Shown: positions 15,551-24,847, counted from the first letter of the stretch. The stretch is 51,261 nucleotides of DNA from GCA-2698665 sp038101125 (GCA_038101125.1 JAYNVZ010000006.1:1-51261), one strand, 5' to 3'. The notes: generated by a model not told the origin, from the sequence alone. Numbers and translations are program-made.

Positions 15551-16627
15551 TTAAATATTAAAACGAAAGTAAATTACATCACCTTCTTGTACCATATAAT
15601 CTTTGCCTTCTTGTCTCCAAACACCGCTATTTTTAGAACCCTGCTCACCATCATTATCAATATAGTCAGCATAAGATACTGTTTCTGCTCTTATAAACCC
15701 TTTTTGGATATCTGTATGTATGATACCTGAACATTCCCTTGCATTAAAATCTTTTTTTGCCGCCCATGCTCTAGTTTCCTTTGGTCCAGAAGTAAAAAAT
15801 GTTTTAAGACCCAAGAGTTCATAGCCTTTTCTGATAATCCTTGTAAGAGCACTTTCCTTAATTCCCATTTCGTCCATAAAATCAGCTTGATCGTTGGGGT
15901 CTAAATCTGAAATATCTTGCTCTAGTTTGACATCTATGGTTACAAGATGAATATTGTCAGATATTTTTTTTTGGAATTCTAGAACTTCATTTTCATCAGT
16001 TTTGTCATTAATATTTGCTATAATAAACATTGGTTTTTTTGTTAATAACTTAAGGTCATTTAAAGCCAATAAATCATCGCTAAAATGAAAAGAAGAGGCA
16101 AAATTATCATTAGAAAGATGTTCTATTAAGCTTTCTAATTCCGTTACCAAAATATCCTTTTCTTTTGGATTCATCTTACTTTTTTTTAATCTTTCTAGAT
16201 ATTTAGATAAGGTATTCAAGTCAGCTAAAATTAATTCAAGATTTATATCTTGAAAGTCCTCAAAAGGATTATGCTGACCTTTGACATGCAGAATATCATC
16301 GTCCCTAAAAAACCTAACAACATGAGCAATTACATCTGTGCTATTTATATGACTTAAAAATTCATTGCCTAATCCTTCTCCTTTGGAAGCTCCTTTAATT
16401 AAGCCTGCTATATCTACAAACTCAATAGATGCTTTAATGACTTTTTCAGATTTATTGACATTTGCCAAGCAATCAAGCCTTTGGTCTGGTACCTCAACAT
16501 AAGCGACATTTGGATCTATAGTACAAAAAGGGTAATTATCAGCAGCAATTTTTTGTTTAGTTAACAGATTGAAAATCGAAGATTTTCCGACATTAGGCAT
16601 CCCAACTAAGCCACACTTAAATCCCAT
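15551..16627 (-). CDS. ychF: Redox-regulated ATPase YchF (OLA1 family)
   Basis: YchF is a ribosome-associated P-loop protein that prefers ATP. The P-loop GMPNVGKSSIFN is at about 9-20 and DIAGLIKGASKGEGLGNEFL at about 67-86. The G4 position reads NIND instead of NKxD, as expected for the ATP-preferring YchF. The C-terminal TGS-like domain is present (FFTSGPKETRAWAAKKDF… to VIYFRFNI). I chose the ATG at 16627 giving MGFKCGLVG; an upstream ATG at 16645 would overlap pth. With this start the protein has 358 residues, near the usual 363. Confidence 0.95.
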   Translation of the reverse strand: MGFKCGLVGMPNVGKSSIFNLLTKQKIAADNYPFCTIDPNVAYVEVPDQRLDCLANVNKSEKVIKASIEFVDIAGLIKGASKGEGLGNEFLSHINSTDVIAHVVRFFRDDDILHVKGQHNPFEDFQDINLELILADLNTLSKYLERLKKSKMNPKEKDILVTELESLIEHLSNDNFASSFHFSDDLLALNDLKLLTKKPMFIIANINDKTDENEVLEFQKKISDNIHLVTIDVKLEQDISDLDPNDQADFMDEMGIKESALTRIIRKGYELLGLKTFFTSGPKETRAWAAKKDFNARECSGIIHTDIQKGFIRAETVSYADYIDNDGEQGSKNSGVWRQEGKDYMVQEGDVIYFRFNI

Positions 16628-16628
16628 C

Positions 16629-17216
16629 TTACTTGTTCTCCCCATTTAATTTATTCATTAGTTTAGTAGATTCACCTGAGAAAAAATTATTTATTTCATC
16701 AATTAGTAAATCAATACTTTTATTAATCAGATTTTTGTCAATCAATGATGGTCTTCCAAGGACATAATCTATCACTTTATTCTTATCATCAGGTTTACCA
16801 ATACCTATTCTTAGTCTCCAAAAGTTTTTTGAACCAATCTGCTCAATAATACTATTGAGACCATTATGGCCTCCACTACCGCCACCTTGTTTCAATCTAA
16901 CCTTTCCAACTGCTAAATCTAAATCATCATAAATTATCAAAATATTTTCTGCCTCAATATTTTTATTCTTAATAAATTTTTTAATTGGCACACCGCTGTT
17001 GTTTATATAACTTAGGGGTTTCATAAAATGAAATAAGCGTGACTCAAATTCATACTCAAAAAGATCAGATTCATATTTTTTATGGAAAGTAAAATCTCTA
17101 GCTAACTTTTCTGAAAGAGAGTCTGCTACCCAAAAACCAACATTATGTCTGGTTGTCATGTATTTTTGTTCAGGATTTCCGAGACCAACTATTAGCTGTA
17201 AAGACATTTGACTCAT
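16629..17216 (-). CDS. pth: Peptidyl-tRNA hydrolase
   Basis: Pth frees tRNA from prematurely released peptidyl-tRNAs. The 195-residue protein has LIVGLGNPEQKYMTTRHNVGFW (about 8-29), where His and Asn of RHNVG belong to the active site. IIYDDLDLAVGKVRLKQGGG and SGGHNGLNSIIEQIG (about 92-127) hold the catalytic Asp and the GGHNG loop. A second ATG at 17207 (MSLQLIVGLG) is an equally possible start; no ribosome-binding site decides it. It sits between rplY and ychF in the usual gammaproteobacterial order. Confidence 0.95.
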   Translation of the reverse strand: MSQMSLQLIVGLGNPEQKYMTTRHNVGFWVADSLSEKLARDFTFHKKYESDLFEYEFESRLFHFMKPLSYINNSGVPIKKFIKNKNIEAENILIIYDDLDLAVGKVRLKQGGGSGGHNGLNSIIEQIGSKNFWRLRIGIGKPDDKNKVIDYVLGRPSLIDKNLINKSIDLLIDEINNFFSGESTKLMNKLNGENK

Positions 17217-17241
17217 AAGCGCAACTAAATATAATTAAAAA

Positions 17242-17934
17242 CTAGCTTTCTTTTGAATCATCAACATCACCTTTTGTAGCCGTCTCATCATCTTTCGACG
17301 CGGTAGCATCTTCAGGTTCTGCCATAGCTTCTGGTGCGGCAGTATCTATAACTTCTTCAACAGGCTGGTAACATTTCACAACTGCGGAATCATGATCTTT
17401 ATCAGTGCCTGATAGAAATTCAACACCATCCGGTAATTTGATTTCTGTTAAATGGATACTCTGATTTATATCTAGCTCCTGTACATCAACCTCAATATTT
17501 TCAGGGATATCTTTAGGTAAACAGTTAATCTCTATTTCAGTGATTATGTGTGAGACCACACCACCAGATTTTTTAACACCAACGCAAGTATCTTCATTTA
17601 TAAAGTTTATTGGTACATTAACTGTAATTTTAACATTTTGATCAACTTCAAGAAAATCTATATGAGTAATATGAGATTTTTGCGGATCTCTCTGAATATC
17701 TTTTAGGATAACTTCTATTTTTGTTTTTCCAACATTTAAATCTATTACATTACTGTAAAACTGTGGATCCTTGATTTTATTAGTTAATTCAAAACTATTT
17801 ACCAATATGGATTGATTATCCTTAGAGGCCCCATATACCTCTGCAGGCACAAGATTCTCTCTGCGATAACGCTTCGAGGCTCTTTTGCCAAAATTTTCTC
17901 TTTTTGTCCCGCTCAATATATATTGTGATGTCAT
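17242..17934 (-). CDS. rplY: 50S ribosomal protein L25 (Ctc/TL5 type)
   Basis: A 230-residue long-form L25, which binds 5S rRNA. The N-terminal L25 domain starts with KRENFGKRASKRYRRENLVPAEVYG (about 11-35) and contains HITHIDFLEVD (about 92-102). The second beta-domain ends around residue 190. The tail (about 195-230) is acidic and low-complexity, rich in Glu, Ala, Asp and Thr. Long forms with such tails are common outside enterics. It lies between prs and pth. Confidence 0.95.
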   Translation of the reverse strand: MTSQYILSGTKRENFGKRASKRYRRENLVPAEVYGASKDNQSILVNSFELTNKIKDPQFYSNVIDLNVGKTKIEVILKDIQRDPQKSHITHIDFLEVDQNVKITVNVPINFINEDTCVGVKKSGGVVSHIITEIEINCLPKDIPENIEVDVQELDINQSIHLTEIKLPDGVEFLSGTDKDHDSAVVKCYQPVEEVIDTAAPEAMAEPEDATASKDDETATKGDVDDSKES

Positions 17935-17965
17935 AATCTATGTCTTCCAAAAATAGGATTATACA

Positions 17966-18919
17966 CTAATCCATGAAAAGTGTACTAACTGATTCTTTCT
18001 GATGAATCCTTCTGATTGTCTCAGCAAGCATTTCAGATACTGATATTTGCCTGATATTTTTAATATTCTTAGCTTTTTCATGTAATGGGATTGTATCAGT
18101 TACAATAATCTCATCAAGCTTTGATTTCTTAATATTTTCATAAGCTTTCCCAGATAATACTGGATGTGTTATGTAAGCCAATACTTTTTCGGCACCCTGG
18201 TCCTTCAGAGCTTTAGCTGCACCACATAGTGTCCCAGCAGTATCAACAATATCATCAACCATGATACATGTCATACCGGACACATCCCCGATTATCTGCA
18301 TAACTTCAGACACATTCGCTTCAGGTCTTCTTTTATCAATTATAGCTAAATCACAGTTGAGCTGCTTTGCTAATGCTCTAGCCCTTACTACACCGCCAAT
18401 ATCAGGAGAAACTACTAACATATTAGGGTGTTTTTGCTTATAAATATCAGCAACCAATAATGGTGTAGCGTAGATGTTGTCTACAGGAATATCAAAGAAA
18501 CCTTGAATTTGATCCGCATGTAAATCAATTGTTAACAATCTATCGATATCAACGCTTTCTATCATATTCGCAACTACTTTTGCTGTAATTGGCACTCTGG
18601 CTGATCTAACCCTTCTGTCTTGTCTAGAATATCCAAAATATGGAACAACTGCCGTGATTCTCTCTACAGATGATCTTCTCAGTGCATCTGTCATTATCAT
18701 TAATTCCATTAGATGATTATTTGTTGGCTGACAAGTTGGCTGTATTATAAAAATATCCTGCCCTCTAACATTTTCTTGTATCTCAACTGAAACTTCCCCA
18801 TCGCTAAAGGTTGTAACACTTGCTTTACCTACAGATAACTTTAAGTGGGATGCTACATCAATAGCTAATTGTTTATTAGAATTTCCTGAAAAAATCATTA
18901 GAGGTTTGTCATTTTTCAT
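17966..18919 (-). CDS. prs: Ribose-phosphate pyrophosphokinase
   Basis: Prs makes PRPP from ribose 5-phosphate and ATP for nucleotide, His and Trp synthesis. Visible are FSDGEVSVEIQENVRGQDIF, PYFGYSRQDRRVRSARVPI (flexible catalytic loop), TIDLHADQIQGFFDIPVDN and the PRPP-binding VDDIVDTAGTLCGAA. The ATG at 18919 is preferred because an AAGG lies eight bases upstream; a GTG at 18928 would add three residues. The resulting 317 residues match the usual length. tRNA-Gln lies 18 bases upstream. Confidence 0.97.
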   Translation of the reverse strand: MKNDKPLMIFSGNSNKQLAIDVASHLKLSVGKASVTTFSDGEVSVEIQENVRGQDIFIIQPTCQPTNNHLMELMIMTDALRRSSVERITAVVPYFGYSRQDRRVRSARVPITAKVVANMIESVDIDRLLTIDLHADQIQGFFDIPVDNIYATPLLVADIYKQKHPNMLVVSPDIGGVVRARALAKQLNCDLAIIDKRRPEANVSEVMQIIGDVSGMTCIMVDDIVDTAGTLCGAAKALKDQGAEKVLAYITHPVLSGKAYENIKKSKLDEIIVTDTIPLHEKAKNIKNIRQISVSEMLAETIRRIHQKESVSTLFMD

Positions 18920-18937
18920 AGTGTGCACCTTATTAAA

Positions 18938-19009
18938 CTGGGGTGGAAGGATTCGAACCTCCGAATGACGGGATCAAAACCCGCTGCCTTACCGCTTGGC
19001 GACACCCCA
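18938..19009 (-). tRNA. tRNA-Gln (TTG)
   Basis: The minus strand gives a cloverleaf with acceptor stem TGGGGTG/CACCCCA, discriminator G, D-arm CGCCAAGCGGTAAGGC, anticodon TTG within GGGTTTTGATCCC, and T-arm GGAGGTTCGAATCCTTCC. It closely matches E. coli tRNA-Gln. CCA is not encoded. Its place upstream of prs is the standard gammaproteobacterial arrangement. Confidence 0.95.
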
Positions 19010-19050
19010 AAATAAATTTGTTTAAATATATCAAGAGTATCTAAGATTTA

Positions 19051-19092
19051 CTAGCCCCTTAGCCATTGAATATAAGCTTAGGTTAACATGAC
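19051..19092 (-). promoter_or_regulatory. Possible promoter for tRNA-Gln and prs
   Basis: The 124 bases between ispE and tRNA-Gln hold no gene. On the minus strand TTGATT is followed after about 18 bases by TATATT, a reasonable sigma70-like pair pointing towards tRNA-Gln-prs-rplY-pth-ychF. In AT-rich DNA this could be chance. Confidence 0.3.
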
Positions 19093-19133
19093 AATCAAAA
19101 TAAGTGTATGTTAAATAACAATGTTTTTGCTAA

Positions 19134-19943
19134 TTACATATCTAGAGATTTTACAATTAATGAAATTTCTTTTTTTGGCAAGCTAGAAAGAACCTTTTTT
19201 GCTTCTTCATAAGACGGCAAAGGCAAAAATACTGTCCCCCCTGTACCTGTCATGCGAGCTCTGCCATAGCTAGATAAATATTTATAAGACTGATGTATTG
19301 AAGGGTAGTTTTTGAAAACTATTTCCTCAAAATCATTAATCGTATTATTCTCTAAATAATCATCATAACTAAACTCTCTAAAATGATTTTTATAAGTGTA
19401 CTTTGAGAAGATATCTGACGTAGAGATATTGTGTTTACTGAAGATCATAACAAGCCATGTTGGTTTGACGAATATAGGTGTTATGATGTCTCCGGTTCCC
19501 TCAACCCAAGCATTTTTCTGATGTAAAAAAAAAGGGACATCGCATCCTATTTGTCTTGCAATACGTTTGAGCTGAATAGCTGATAATTTAGTTTCATATA
19601 TCTCATTGAGAGCCATTAAACATGTTGCTGCATTTGAACTCCCTCCACCAAGCCCTCCTCCTATTGGTATGTTTTTTTTCAAAATAATGTCTAATCCTAT
19701 ATTAGGCAATTGCGTATAACCCAAAAAATGATCAATTGATTTGTTAATTAAATTATTATTCTCAATTTCTTTTACATTACATTTTATCTTTATTAGACTG
19801 TCTTTCCTTTTCTTAATACTTATCTCATCATGAAGATCTATTAGCTGAAAAATACTTTGGATATTATGATACCCATCAGGTCTCTGTCCGATTATTCTTA
19901 GAAAGAGATTTATTTTGGCATGAGACTTATAAGATTGAGTCAT
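19134..19943 (-). CDS. ispE: 4-diphosphocytidyl-2-C-methyl-D-erythritol kinase
   Basis: IspE phosphorylates CDP-ME in the non-mevalonate isoprenoid pathway. The 269-residue GHMP kinase starts MTQSYKSHAKINLFLRIIG with the substrate-binding Lys. The ATP-binding loop PIGGGLGGGSSNAATCLMAL is clear, as are GCDVPFFL and MTGTGGTVFLPL near the end. The ATG at 19943 is chosen; a longer reading frame from 20003 adds 20 residues that overlap the end of the upstream TPR frame. The gammaproteobacterial lolB gene that often precedes ispE is missing here. Confidence 0.95.
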   Translation of the reverse strand: MTQSYKSHAKINLFLRIIGQRPDGYHNIQSIFQLIDLHDEISIKKRKDSLIKIKCNVKEIENNNLINKSIDHFLGYTQLPNIGLDIILKKNIPIGGGLGGGSSNAATCLMALNEIYETKLSAIQLKRIARQIGCDVPFFLHQKNAWVEGTGDIITPIFVKPTWLVMIFSKHNISTSDIFSKYTYKNHFREFSYDDYLENNTINDFEEIVFKNYPSIHQSYKYLSSYGRARMTGTGGTVFLPLPSYEEAKKVLSSLPKKEISLIVKSLDM

Positions 19944-20145
19944 TATGATATGAATTAAGTTTATCAATAAATTCAAGATTATTTTTATTTCTCTCCAACT
20001 CAATCTTGATAACTTTTTTTAATTTTTCAAATTTTTTATTCTTTATCAATATTTCGCAGTAGTGCTCAATAATCTCTGGGTCTTTATCTCGGTAATATGA
20101 TGACTCAATATAATCCAGGGCTTTAACATAATTACCTTTCTTATA
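19927..20145 (-). pseudogene. Separated C-terminal segment of the TPR lipoprotein
   Basis: Reading on past the TAA at 20146-20148 in the same frame gives YKKGNYVKALDYIESSYYRD and a further 52 residues to a TAA at 19927-19929, overlapping the ispE start by 17 bases. SIAWA-[stop]-YKKGNY is a textbook TPR if the stop is read as Tyr (TAT or TAC), so one base substitution explains it. No start codon exists near its beginning, so it would be untranslated unless the stop is an error or is read through. Confidence 0.75.
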
Positions 20146-21630
20146 TTATGCCCACGCAATACTATCTAAAATAGCTGCATTGCCAGGATCATAGTGATAT
20201 GCCTCAAGTAACAAATTATAAGCTTCTTCATATCTTTTGGTATGAATAATCAAACTATATCCTAATGCATTTAGGGTGTTTGCATTTCTAGCATCTATAC
20301 TTAAGATTTTTTTTAAATCAATCTCCATAAGATCAATCTTTTGTAAATTTTCATATGCCATTGCTCTGGCATACAATATGTTTGTTGAGAGAGGGTCTTG
20401 TGTTAAAAAGTTATTACAAAACTCTATCACTTCTTCATACATTTTATTTTCATTTAAAAGAGATATTTGGTGTAAGGTGAGATTAAGATTAACATCCTTA
20501 TCATCATAATCTTTTTTAGTGCTCTCAATATATGCAAACGCCTTATCTAGGCCATATAGCTGATTCAACGATGAAGATATATTTATATGTGACAATATTT
20601 TATAATTAAAATCTCTTACTCTTTTAAAATGCTCAATGGATTCGTCATAGTTGCCTAACATATAGTCATTTAGACCTCTCATAACATTAACCCGATCATT
20701 TTCTACAACAATATATGATAGATATTTCTCAGATAAAAGATGATGGCCTTTATCATGTAATAAAGTTGAAATTTTAAATAAAGTATCTAAATTATCTGGA
20801 TCTTTGGTTAATATACTGCTTATAAAGTTTTCCGAGAAAATTATGTCTCCCTTATCTAGATACACATCTAGTAGTTCCAACTCAACCTGTCTATCAGAAG
20901 TTACTTTATCTGATATGTATTTCTCCAAAATACTTATAGCCATATTTTTGTTACCCATTGCGCTTAGAGAGTTAGCATAAATTCTTGTTAAGCCTCTATC
21001 ACTAAATGATCCAATTTTGTTAATATGCTCAATAACTTTTTCATGCATATTATAGGAGTATAATAATTCTATGAAGTTTATATGCAGTGCATAATTATTA
21101 TTTTTTTTTAAGTACTCCTCAAAAAATCTAACAACATTGAATCTATTTTTATTTTCAATAATAAAAAAAACAAGCTTTGCATAGTCTCGTCTGTCTCTTG
21201 AATCACTCACTCTAATAAAATTATCAAAATATTCGTTAGCTTTATCAAAATTACTATTATCAATAGAGGCGCTTAACGCATACATATAAGCTAGGTAAGA
21301 GTTACCATCAATCTTGATCCATCTATCTGATATAGCTTGAGAGTAATTAAATCGGTGAGTATCTCTTGAGATTTTAGATAGTTTCTCAAATAATTTAATA
21401 TCATCCATTGTATCTATATTATTAATGAAGGTGCTTAGAGCTTCGTCATTTAGTGACTTCTTCAAGGCTAAACTAATATACAATGAGTTATATAAATGTG
21501 AATACTTATCACCGCTGAAATTCTTCTGTGAATTAGTCATATTCACACTCGAGACTTCATCGCGATTATTTGAACAAGATGACACAAATAAAGGGATAAT
21601 TATTAGTAAAATATTCAAATAGTTACTCAT
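20146..21630 (-). CDS. TPR-repeat lipoprotein, last part cut off by an in-frame TAA
   Basis: This protein has a lipoprotein signal peptide (MSNYLNILLIIIPLFVSSC, lipobox Cys near residue 19) and then a long alpha-solenoid of TPR repeats, for example GDKYSHLYNSLYISLA near the start and ANTLNALGYSLIIHTKRYEEA near the end. Such lipoproteins beside hemA/ispE are common in gammaproteobacteria; their exact role is unclear to me. The ATG at 21630 is chosen; one at 21684 would put 18 extra residues before the signal peptide and leave only 11 bases to divergent hemA. The frame ends at TAA (20146-20148), in the middle of a TPR motif (SIAWA), and continues in frame for 72 more residues. Confidence 0.8.
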   Translation of the reverse strand: MSNYLNILLIIIPLFVSSCSNNRDEVSSVNMTNSQKNFSGDKYSHLYNSLYISLALKKSLNDEALSTFINNIDTMDDIKLFEKLSKISRDTHRFNYSQAISDRWIKIDGNSYLAYMYALSASIDNSNFDKANEYFDNFIRVSDSRDRRDYAKLVFFIIENKNRFNVVRFFEEYLKKNNNYALHINFIELLYSYNMHEKVIEHINKIGSFSDRGLTRIYANSLSAMGNKNMAISILEKYISDKVTSDRQVELELLDVYLDKGDIIFSENFISSILTKDPDNLDTLFKISTLLHDKGHHLLSEKYLSYIVVENDRVNVMRGLNDYMLGNYDESIEHFKRVRDFNYKILSHINISSSLNQLYGLDKAFAYIESTKKDYDDKDVNLNLTLHQISLLNENKMYEEVIEFCNNFLTQDPLSTNILYARAMAYENLQKIDLMEIDLKKILSIDARNANTLNALGYSLIIHTKRYEEAYNLLLEAYHYDPGNAAILDSIAWA

Positions 21631-21635
21631 AATAG

Positions 21636-21641
21636 TATAAT
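21636..21641 (+). promoter_or_regulatory. Candidate -10 box for hemA in the divergent TPR/hemA region
   Basis: The 65 bases between the TPR lipoprotein start and hemA contain a perfect TATAAT, followed by a 54-base leader to the hemA ATG. A good -35 is not evident. The same AT-rich patch read backwards (TATATTATACT) could drive the TPR gene. Confidence 0.4.
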
Positions 21642-21695
21642 ATATCACATATCTGTATTTTCGGAGGATGTAGAGTAAATACACATTAAAATATC

Positions 21696-22940
21696 ATGGC
21701 TATAAATGTTCTAGGCGTTAACCATAAATCCGCTCCAATCAAAATAAGGGAGAAATTGGCCTTCGGCAAAGACTCTATCCCTCGCGCGTTATCTGAAATA
21801 AAGAAGATAGAAGGAGTAAATGAAGTTGTTTTGATATCAACATGTAACAGAACTGAAATATATACAGAGAGTAATTCTGACAATTCAAAGATTATCCAAT
21901 GGCTCAATAATAATCAGAGCATGACTAAGGATTGTGAACCTTTTACTTACAGTTATCATGAAGAAAGAGCTATAAAACACTTATTTAATGTTACCTCTGG
22001 AGTAGATTCAATGGTAATAGGAGAAAATGAAATTCTAGGGCAAGTGAAAGAAGCCTTTAAAATTGCAGATCAAAATAAATGTTTAGCATCATCTTTGAAA
22101 AGATTATTTGAGTTCTCATTTTCTGTAGCAAAAGAAGTTAGAACTACAACTGATATTGGTTCTAACCCAGTTTCTTTTATGTTCACATCAATGACATTAA
22201 TAAAAAAAATATTTGATGATATCTCTTCTAAAAGAGCACTTGTTGTAGGATCTGGTTATATGACTAAGCTTGCTATCAAATATTTACATGCAAACAACCT
22301 ACATAACATAACTTTAACAAACAGGAATTATGAAAAAGGAAGTAAAGTTGCTAAAGAAAATCAGTGTAATTATTCTAGATTGCAGTACCTACCGAATATA
22401 ATTTCATCTCACGATATCATAATCTCTTGCACGTCCAGCACAATACCTATTATTGGCAAAGGGATGATGGAAAGCTGCATTCATAGTGGTAATGAAAAAC
22501 CATATGTAATTATAGATATGGGAGTTCCAAGAGATGTAGAGCCAGAAATATCTGACCTTGATAATGTATATTTATATAGTATCGATGATTTAGGCAAAGT
22601 CATTGAAAATAATTATAAAATACGAGAACAAGCCGTTGATGAGGCAGAAAAGATAATTAGTTATAAGATATTAGAATTCAGAAAGTGGCTAGATCAAAAT
22701 CAATCTAACAACCTTATTAAAAATTATCGAGGCTATGTAGATGATATAACAGATGGCGCCATTATTAAGGCTAAGAAATTAATTAAAGATGGTGAAAATA
22801 CTGATGATGTAATATCTCATTTGGCAGAATCTTTAAAAAACAAACTCACCCATGAGACAACTAAAAAATTAAAAGAAGTTCTATCACTAATTGATGAAGA
22901 AACCTCGCTTAAGATTCAAAATATTTTTAAAAAGAAGTAA
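21696..22940 (+). CDS. hemA: Glutamyl-tRNA reductase
   Basis: HemA reduces Glu-tRNA to glutamate-1-semialdehyde, the first step of C5 tetrapyrrole synthesis. The 414-residue protein has the catalytic Cys in LISTCNRTEIY (about 46-56), HLFNVTSGVDSMVIGENEILGQVK (about 90-113), the NADPH site ALVVGSGYMTKLAIKYL and VIIDMGVPRDVEPEI. No strong Shine-Dalgarno precedes the ATG. The stop overlaps the prfA start by one base, so hemA and prfA are translationally coupled, as in many gammaproteobacteria. Haem made here can supply the ccm system nearby. Confidence 0.97.
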   Translation: MAINVLGVNHKSAPIKIREKLAFGKDSIPRALSEIKKIEGVNEVVLISTCNRTEIYTESNSDNSKIIQWLNNNQSMTKDCEPFTYSYHEERAIKHLFNVTSGVDSMVIGENEILGQVKEAFKIADQNKCLASSLKRLFEFSFSVAKEVRTTTDIGSNPVSFMFTSMTLIKKIFDDISSKRALVVGSGYMTKLAIKYLHANNLHNITLTNRNYEKGSKVAKENQCNYSRLQYLPNIISSHDIIISCTSSTIPIIGKGMMESCIHSGNEKPYVIIDMGVPRDVEPEISDLDNVYLYSIDDLGKVIENNYKIREQAVDEAEKIISYKILEFRKWLDQNQSNNLIKNYRGYVDDITDGAIIKAKKLIKDGENTDDVISHLAESLKNKLTHETTKKLKEVLSLIDEETSLKIQNIFKKK

Positions 22941-23998
22941 TGAATAATAAGCTAATCGAAAAATTGAATGAGCTTATCTCAAAACATCAAGTTATAGCTG
23001 AGCAACTTAAAGATGAAATGATATATCAAGATCATGCTTTATTGAAAAAATTAAATCAAGAATTCTCAAAAATTGACCCGATCATAAAAAAATATGATGA
23101 ATATAAGAATGCCATTAAATTAATCGAAGAATCTGAAGCTTTTCTAAATGAAAAAGATAAAGAGCTTAAACTCATGGCAGAAGAAGAAATATCTGTTAAT
23201 ACAAATATCAGAAATTCATTGGAGGAATATCTTGAAAATGAGCTAGTTGATAAAGATCCAAATGACTCTAAAGATGCATTTGTTGAAATAAGAGCAGGGA
23301 CTGGTGGGGAAGAAGCAGCTATCTTTGTTGGAGACCTTTTCAAAATGTATTCAAAATTTTCAGAAAAAAATTCATGGGATATTGAGTTATTAAATGTTAC
23401 AGAAAGTGATCATGGAGGATATAAAGAAATAATACTGAAGGTAAGCGGTGTGGATGTCTATGGTAACTTAAAATTCGAGTCAGGCACTCATAGAGTTCAA
23501 AGAGTGCCGAATACTGAAACACAGGGGCGGATACATACCTCTGCATCCACTGTTGCGGTTTTGCCTGCAGTTGATGAAATAGATCAAATAGATATTAATC
23601 CAGCAGATTTACGGATAGATACATATCGTGCCTCTGGAGCTGGAGGTCAACATGTAAATAAAACAGATTCAGCAGTACGTATTACTCATATTCCTACTGG
23701 CACAGTATCGGAATGTCAAGATGGGAGATCTCAACATAAAAATAAAGCTCAAGCAATGTCAATATTATATTCGAAAATATTAATGCATGAGCAGGAAGAA
23801 CAGAGAAAGAATACTGCTGAAGAGAGAAAAAATATTGTTGGCAGCGGAGATAGATCGGAAAGGATAAGAACCTATAACTATCCCCAGGGAAGAATAACAG
23901 ATCATAGAATTAATCTAACTCTCTATAAATTAGAACAAATATTAGAGGGTAATATCGAATCACTAATTGACGAACTTAAAAAAGCTGCCATAGACTAA
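22940..23998 (+). CDS. prfA: Peptide chain release factor 1
   Basis: RF1 recognises UAA and UAG. The 352-residue protein shows the codon-recognition region around RVPNTETQGRIHTSASTVAVLP, with its PxT-like element (PNT at about 189-191). The GGQ loop is RASGAGGQHVNKTDSAVRITH (about 228-248). The C-terminus RIRTYNYPQGRITDHRINLT is standard. PrmC, which methylates the GGQ glutamine, is the next gene. Confidence 0.97.
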   Translation: MNNKLIEKLNELISKHQVIAEQLKDEMIYQDHALLKKLNQEFSKIDPIIKKYDEYKNAIKLIEESEAFLNEKDKELKLMAEEEISVNTNIRNSLEEYLENELVDKDPNDSKDAFVEIRAGTGGEEAAIFVGDLFKMYSKFSEKNSWDIELLNVTESDHGGYKEIILKVSGVDVYGNLKFESGTHRVQRVPNTETQGRIHTSASTVAVLPAVDEIDQIDINPADLRIDTYRASGAGGQHVNKTDSAVRITHIPTGTVSECQDGRSQHKNKAQAMSILYSKILMHEQEEQRKNTAEERKNIVGSGDRSERIRTYNYPQGRITDHRINLTLYKLEQILEGNIESLIDELKKAAID

Positions 23999-24000
23999 AT

Positions 24001-24846
24001 ATGAGTTCTACAATAAATAAAATATTACAATCATATTATTTAGATAATTCATCGATAAATAAAAGAGATATTGAAAACTGTCTTCTAGATATAATAGGTA
24101 AAACAAAAACATTTCTAATTAAAACACCTGAATATAAGATTTCCTCATATGAATTGAAATGTTTTAAAAGATCAATTGAGTTATTAAATAATGGAGTCCC
24201 TCTTGCTTATATAATTGGTAATCAAGATTTCTATGGATATAAATACTTTGTTGATAGCAATGTGCTTATACCAAGGGCAGAAACAGAAATTATTATCCCA
24301 GAAGTTTTAAAACAAGGGGATTTGTTATACAAGAAAAACAAAAAATTGAAATTAATCGATGCAGGCACAGGTTCAGGGTGTATTGGTTTAACAATAGCAA
24401 GAGAAAGGCCTGATTGGGATATTGTGCTTATTGATAATTCACTTGAATCAATTAAAACTTTACAAAAGAATTATAACAAGAGAATTCATGATAATTGCAG
24501 AATCGTTGTCTCAAATTGGCTTAAAGGTTTCAAAAAAAATATTGCTGATATCATTATTTCAAATCCTCCATATATAGAATATAAATCAAAGTATCTCGAT
24601 GAAAATGTTTTTAAATATGAACCACATTATGCATTATTTGCGCATGAAAAGGGTCTGCGTGATATTAAAATATTAATATCCCAGTCCAAGTCAATCCTCA
24701 TGGAAAAAGGTATTCTTTTCATTGAAAATGGATTTGATCAATCTAGGGAAATTGTGAAACTATTGAAACAAAACTATTATGAAGACATAGATATTATATT
24801 AGATTATAATGGCATAAAAAGATTTACTGTATCAAGAAACTTGTAG
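24001..24846 (+). CDS. prmC: Release-factor glutamine N5-methyltransferase
   Basis: PrmC methylates the glutamine of the GGQ motif in RF1 and RF2. The 281-residue protein has PLAYIIGNQDFYG (about 65-77), VLIPRAETEIII, the SAM loop DAGTGSGCIGLTIA (about 120-133) and the catalytic NPPYIEY (about 187-193). The pairing with prfA, two bases upstream, is classic. The C-terminal part is somewhat divergent but complete. Confidence 0.95.
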   Translation: MSSTINKILQSYYLDNSSINKRDIENCLLDIIGKTKTFLIKTPEYKISSYELKCFKRSIELLNNGVPLAYIIGNQDFYGYKYFVDSNVLIPRAETEIIIPEVLKQGDLLYKKNKKLKLIDAGTGSGCIGLTIARERPDWDIVLIDNSLESIKTLQKNYNKRIHDNCRIVVSNWLKGFKKNIADIIISNPPYIEYKSKYLDENVFKYEPHYALFAHEKGLRDIKILISQSKSILMEKGILFIENGFDQSREIVKLLKQNYYEDIDIILDYNGIKRFTVSRNL

Positions 24847-24847
24847 T

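Noticed and set aside
20146..20148. TAA reassigned to tyrosine or recoded
   Set aside because: TAA terminates most genes in this window, and PrfA (RF1) is encoded, so general reassignment is excluded. A point error or mutation is simpler.
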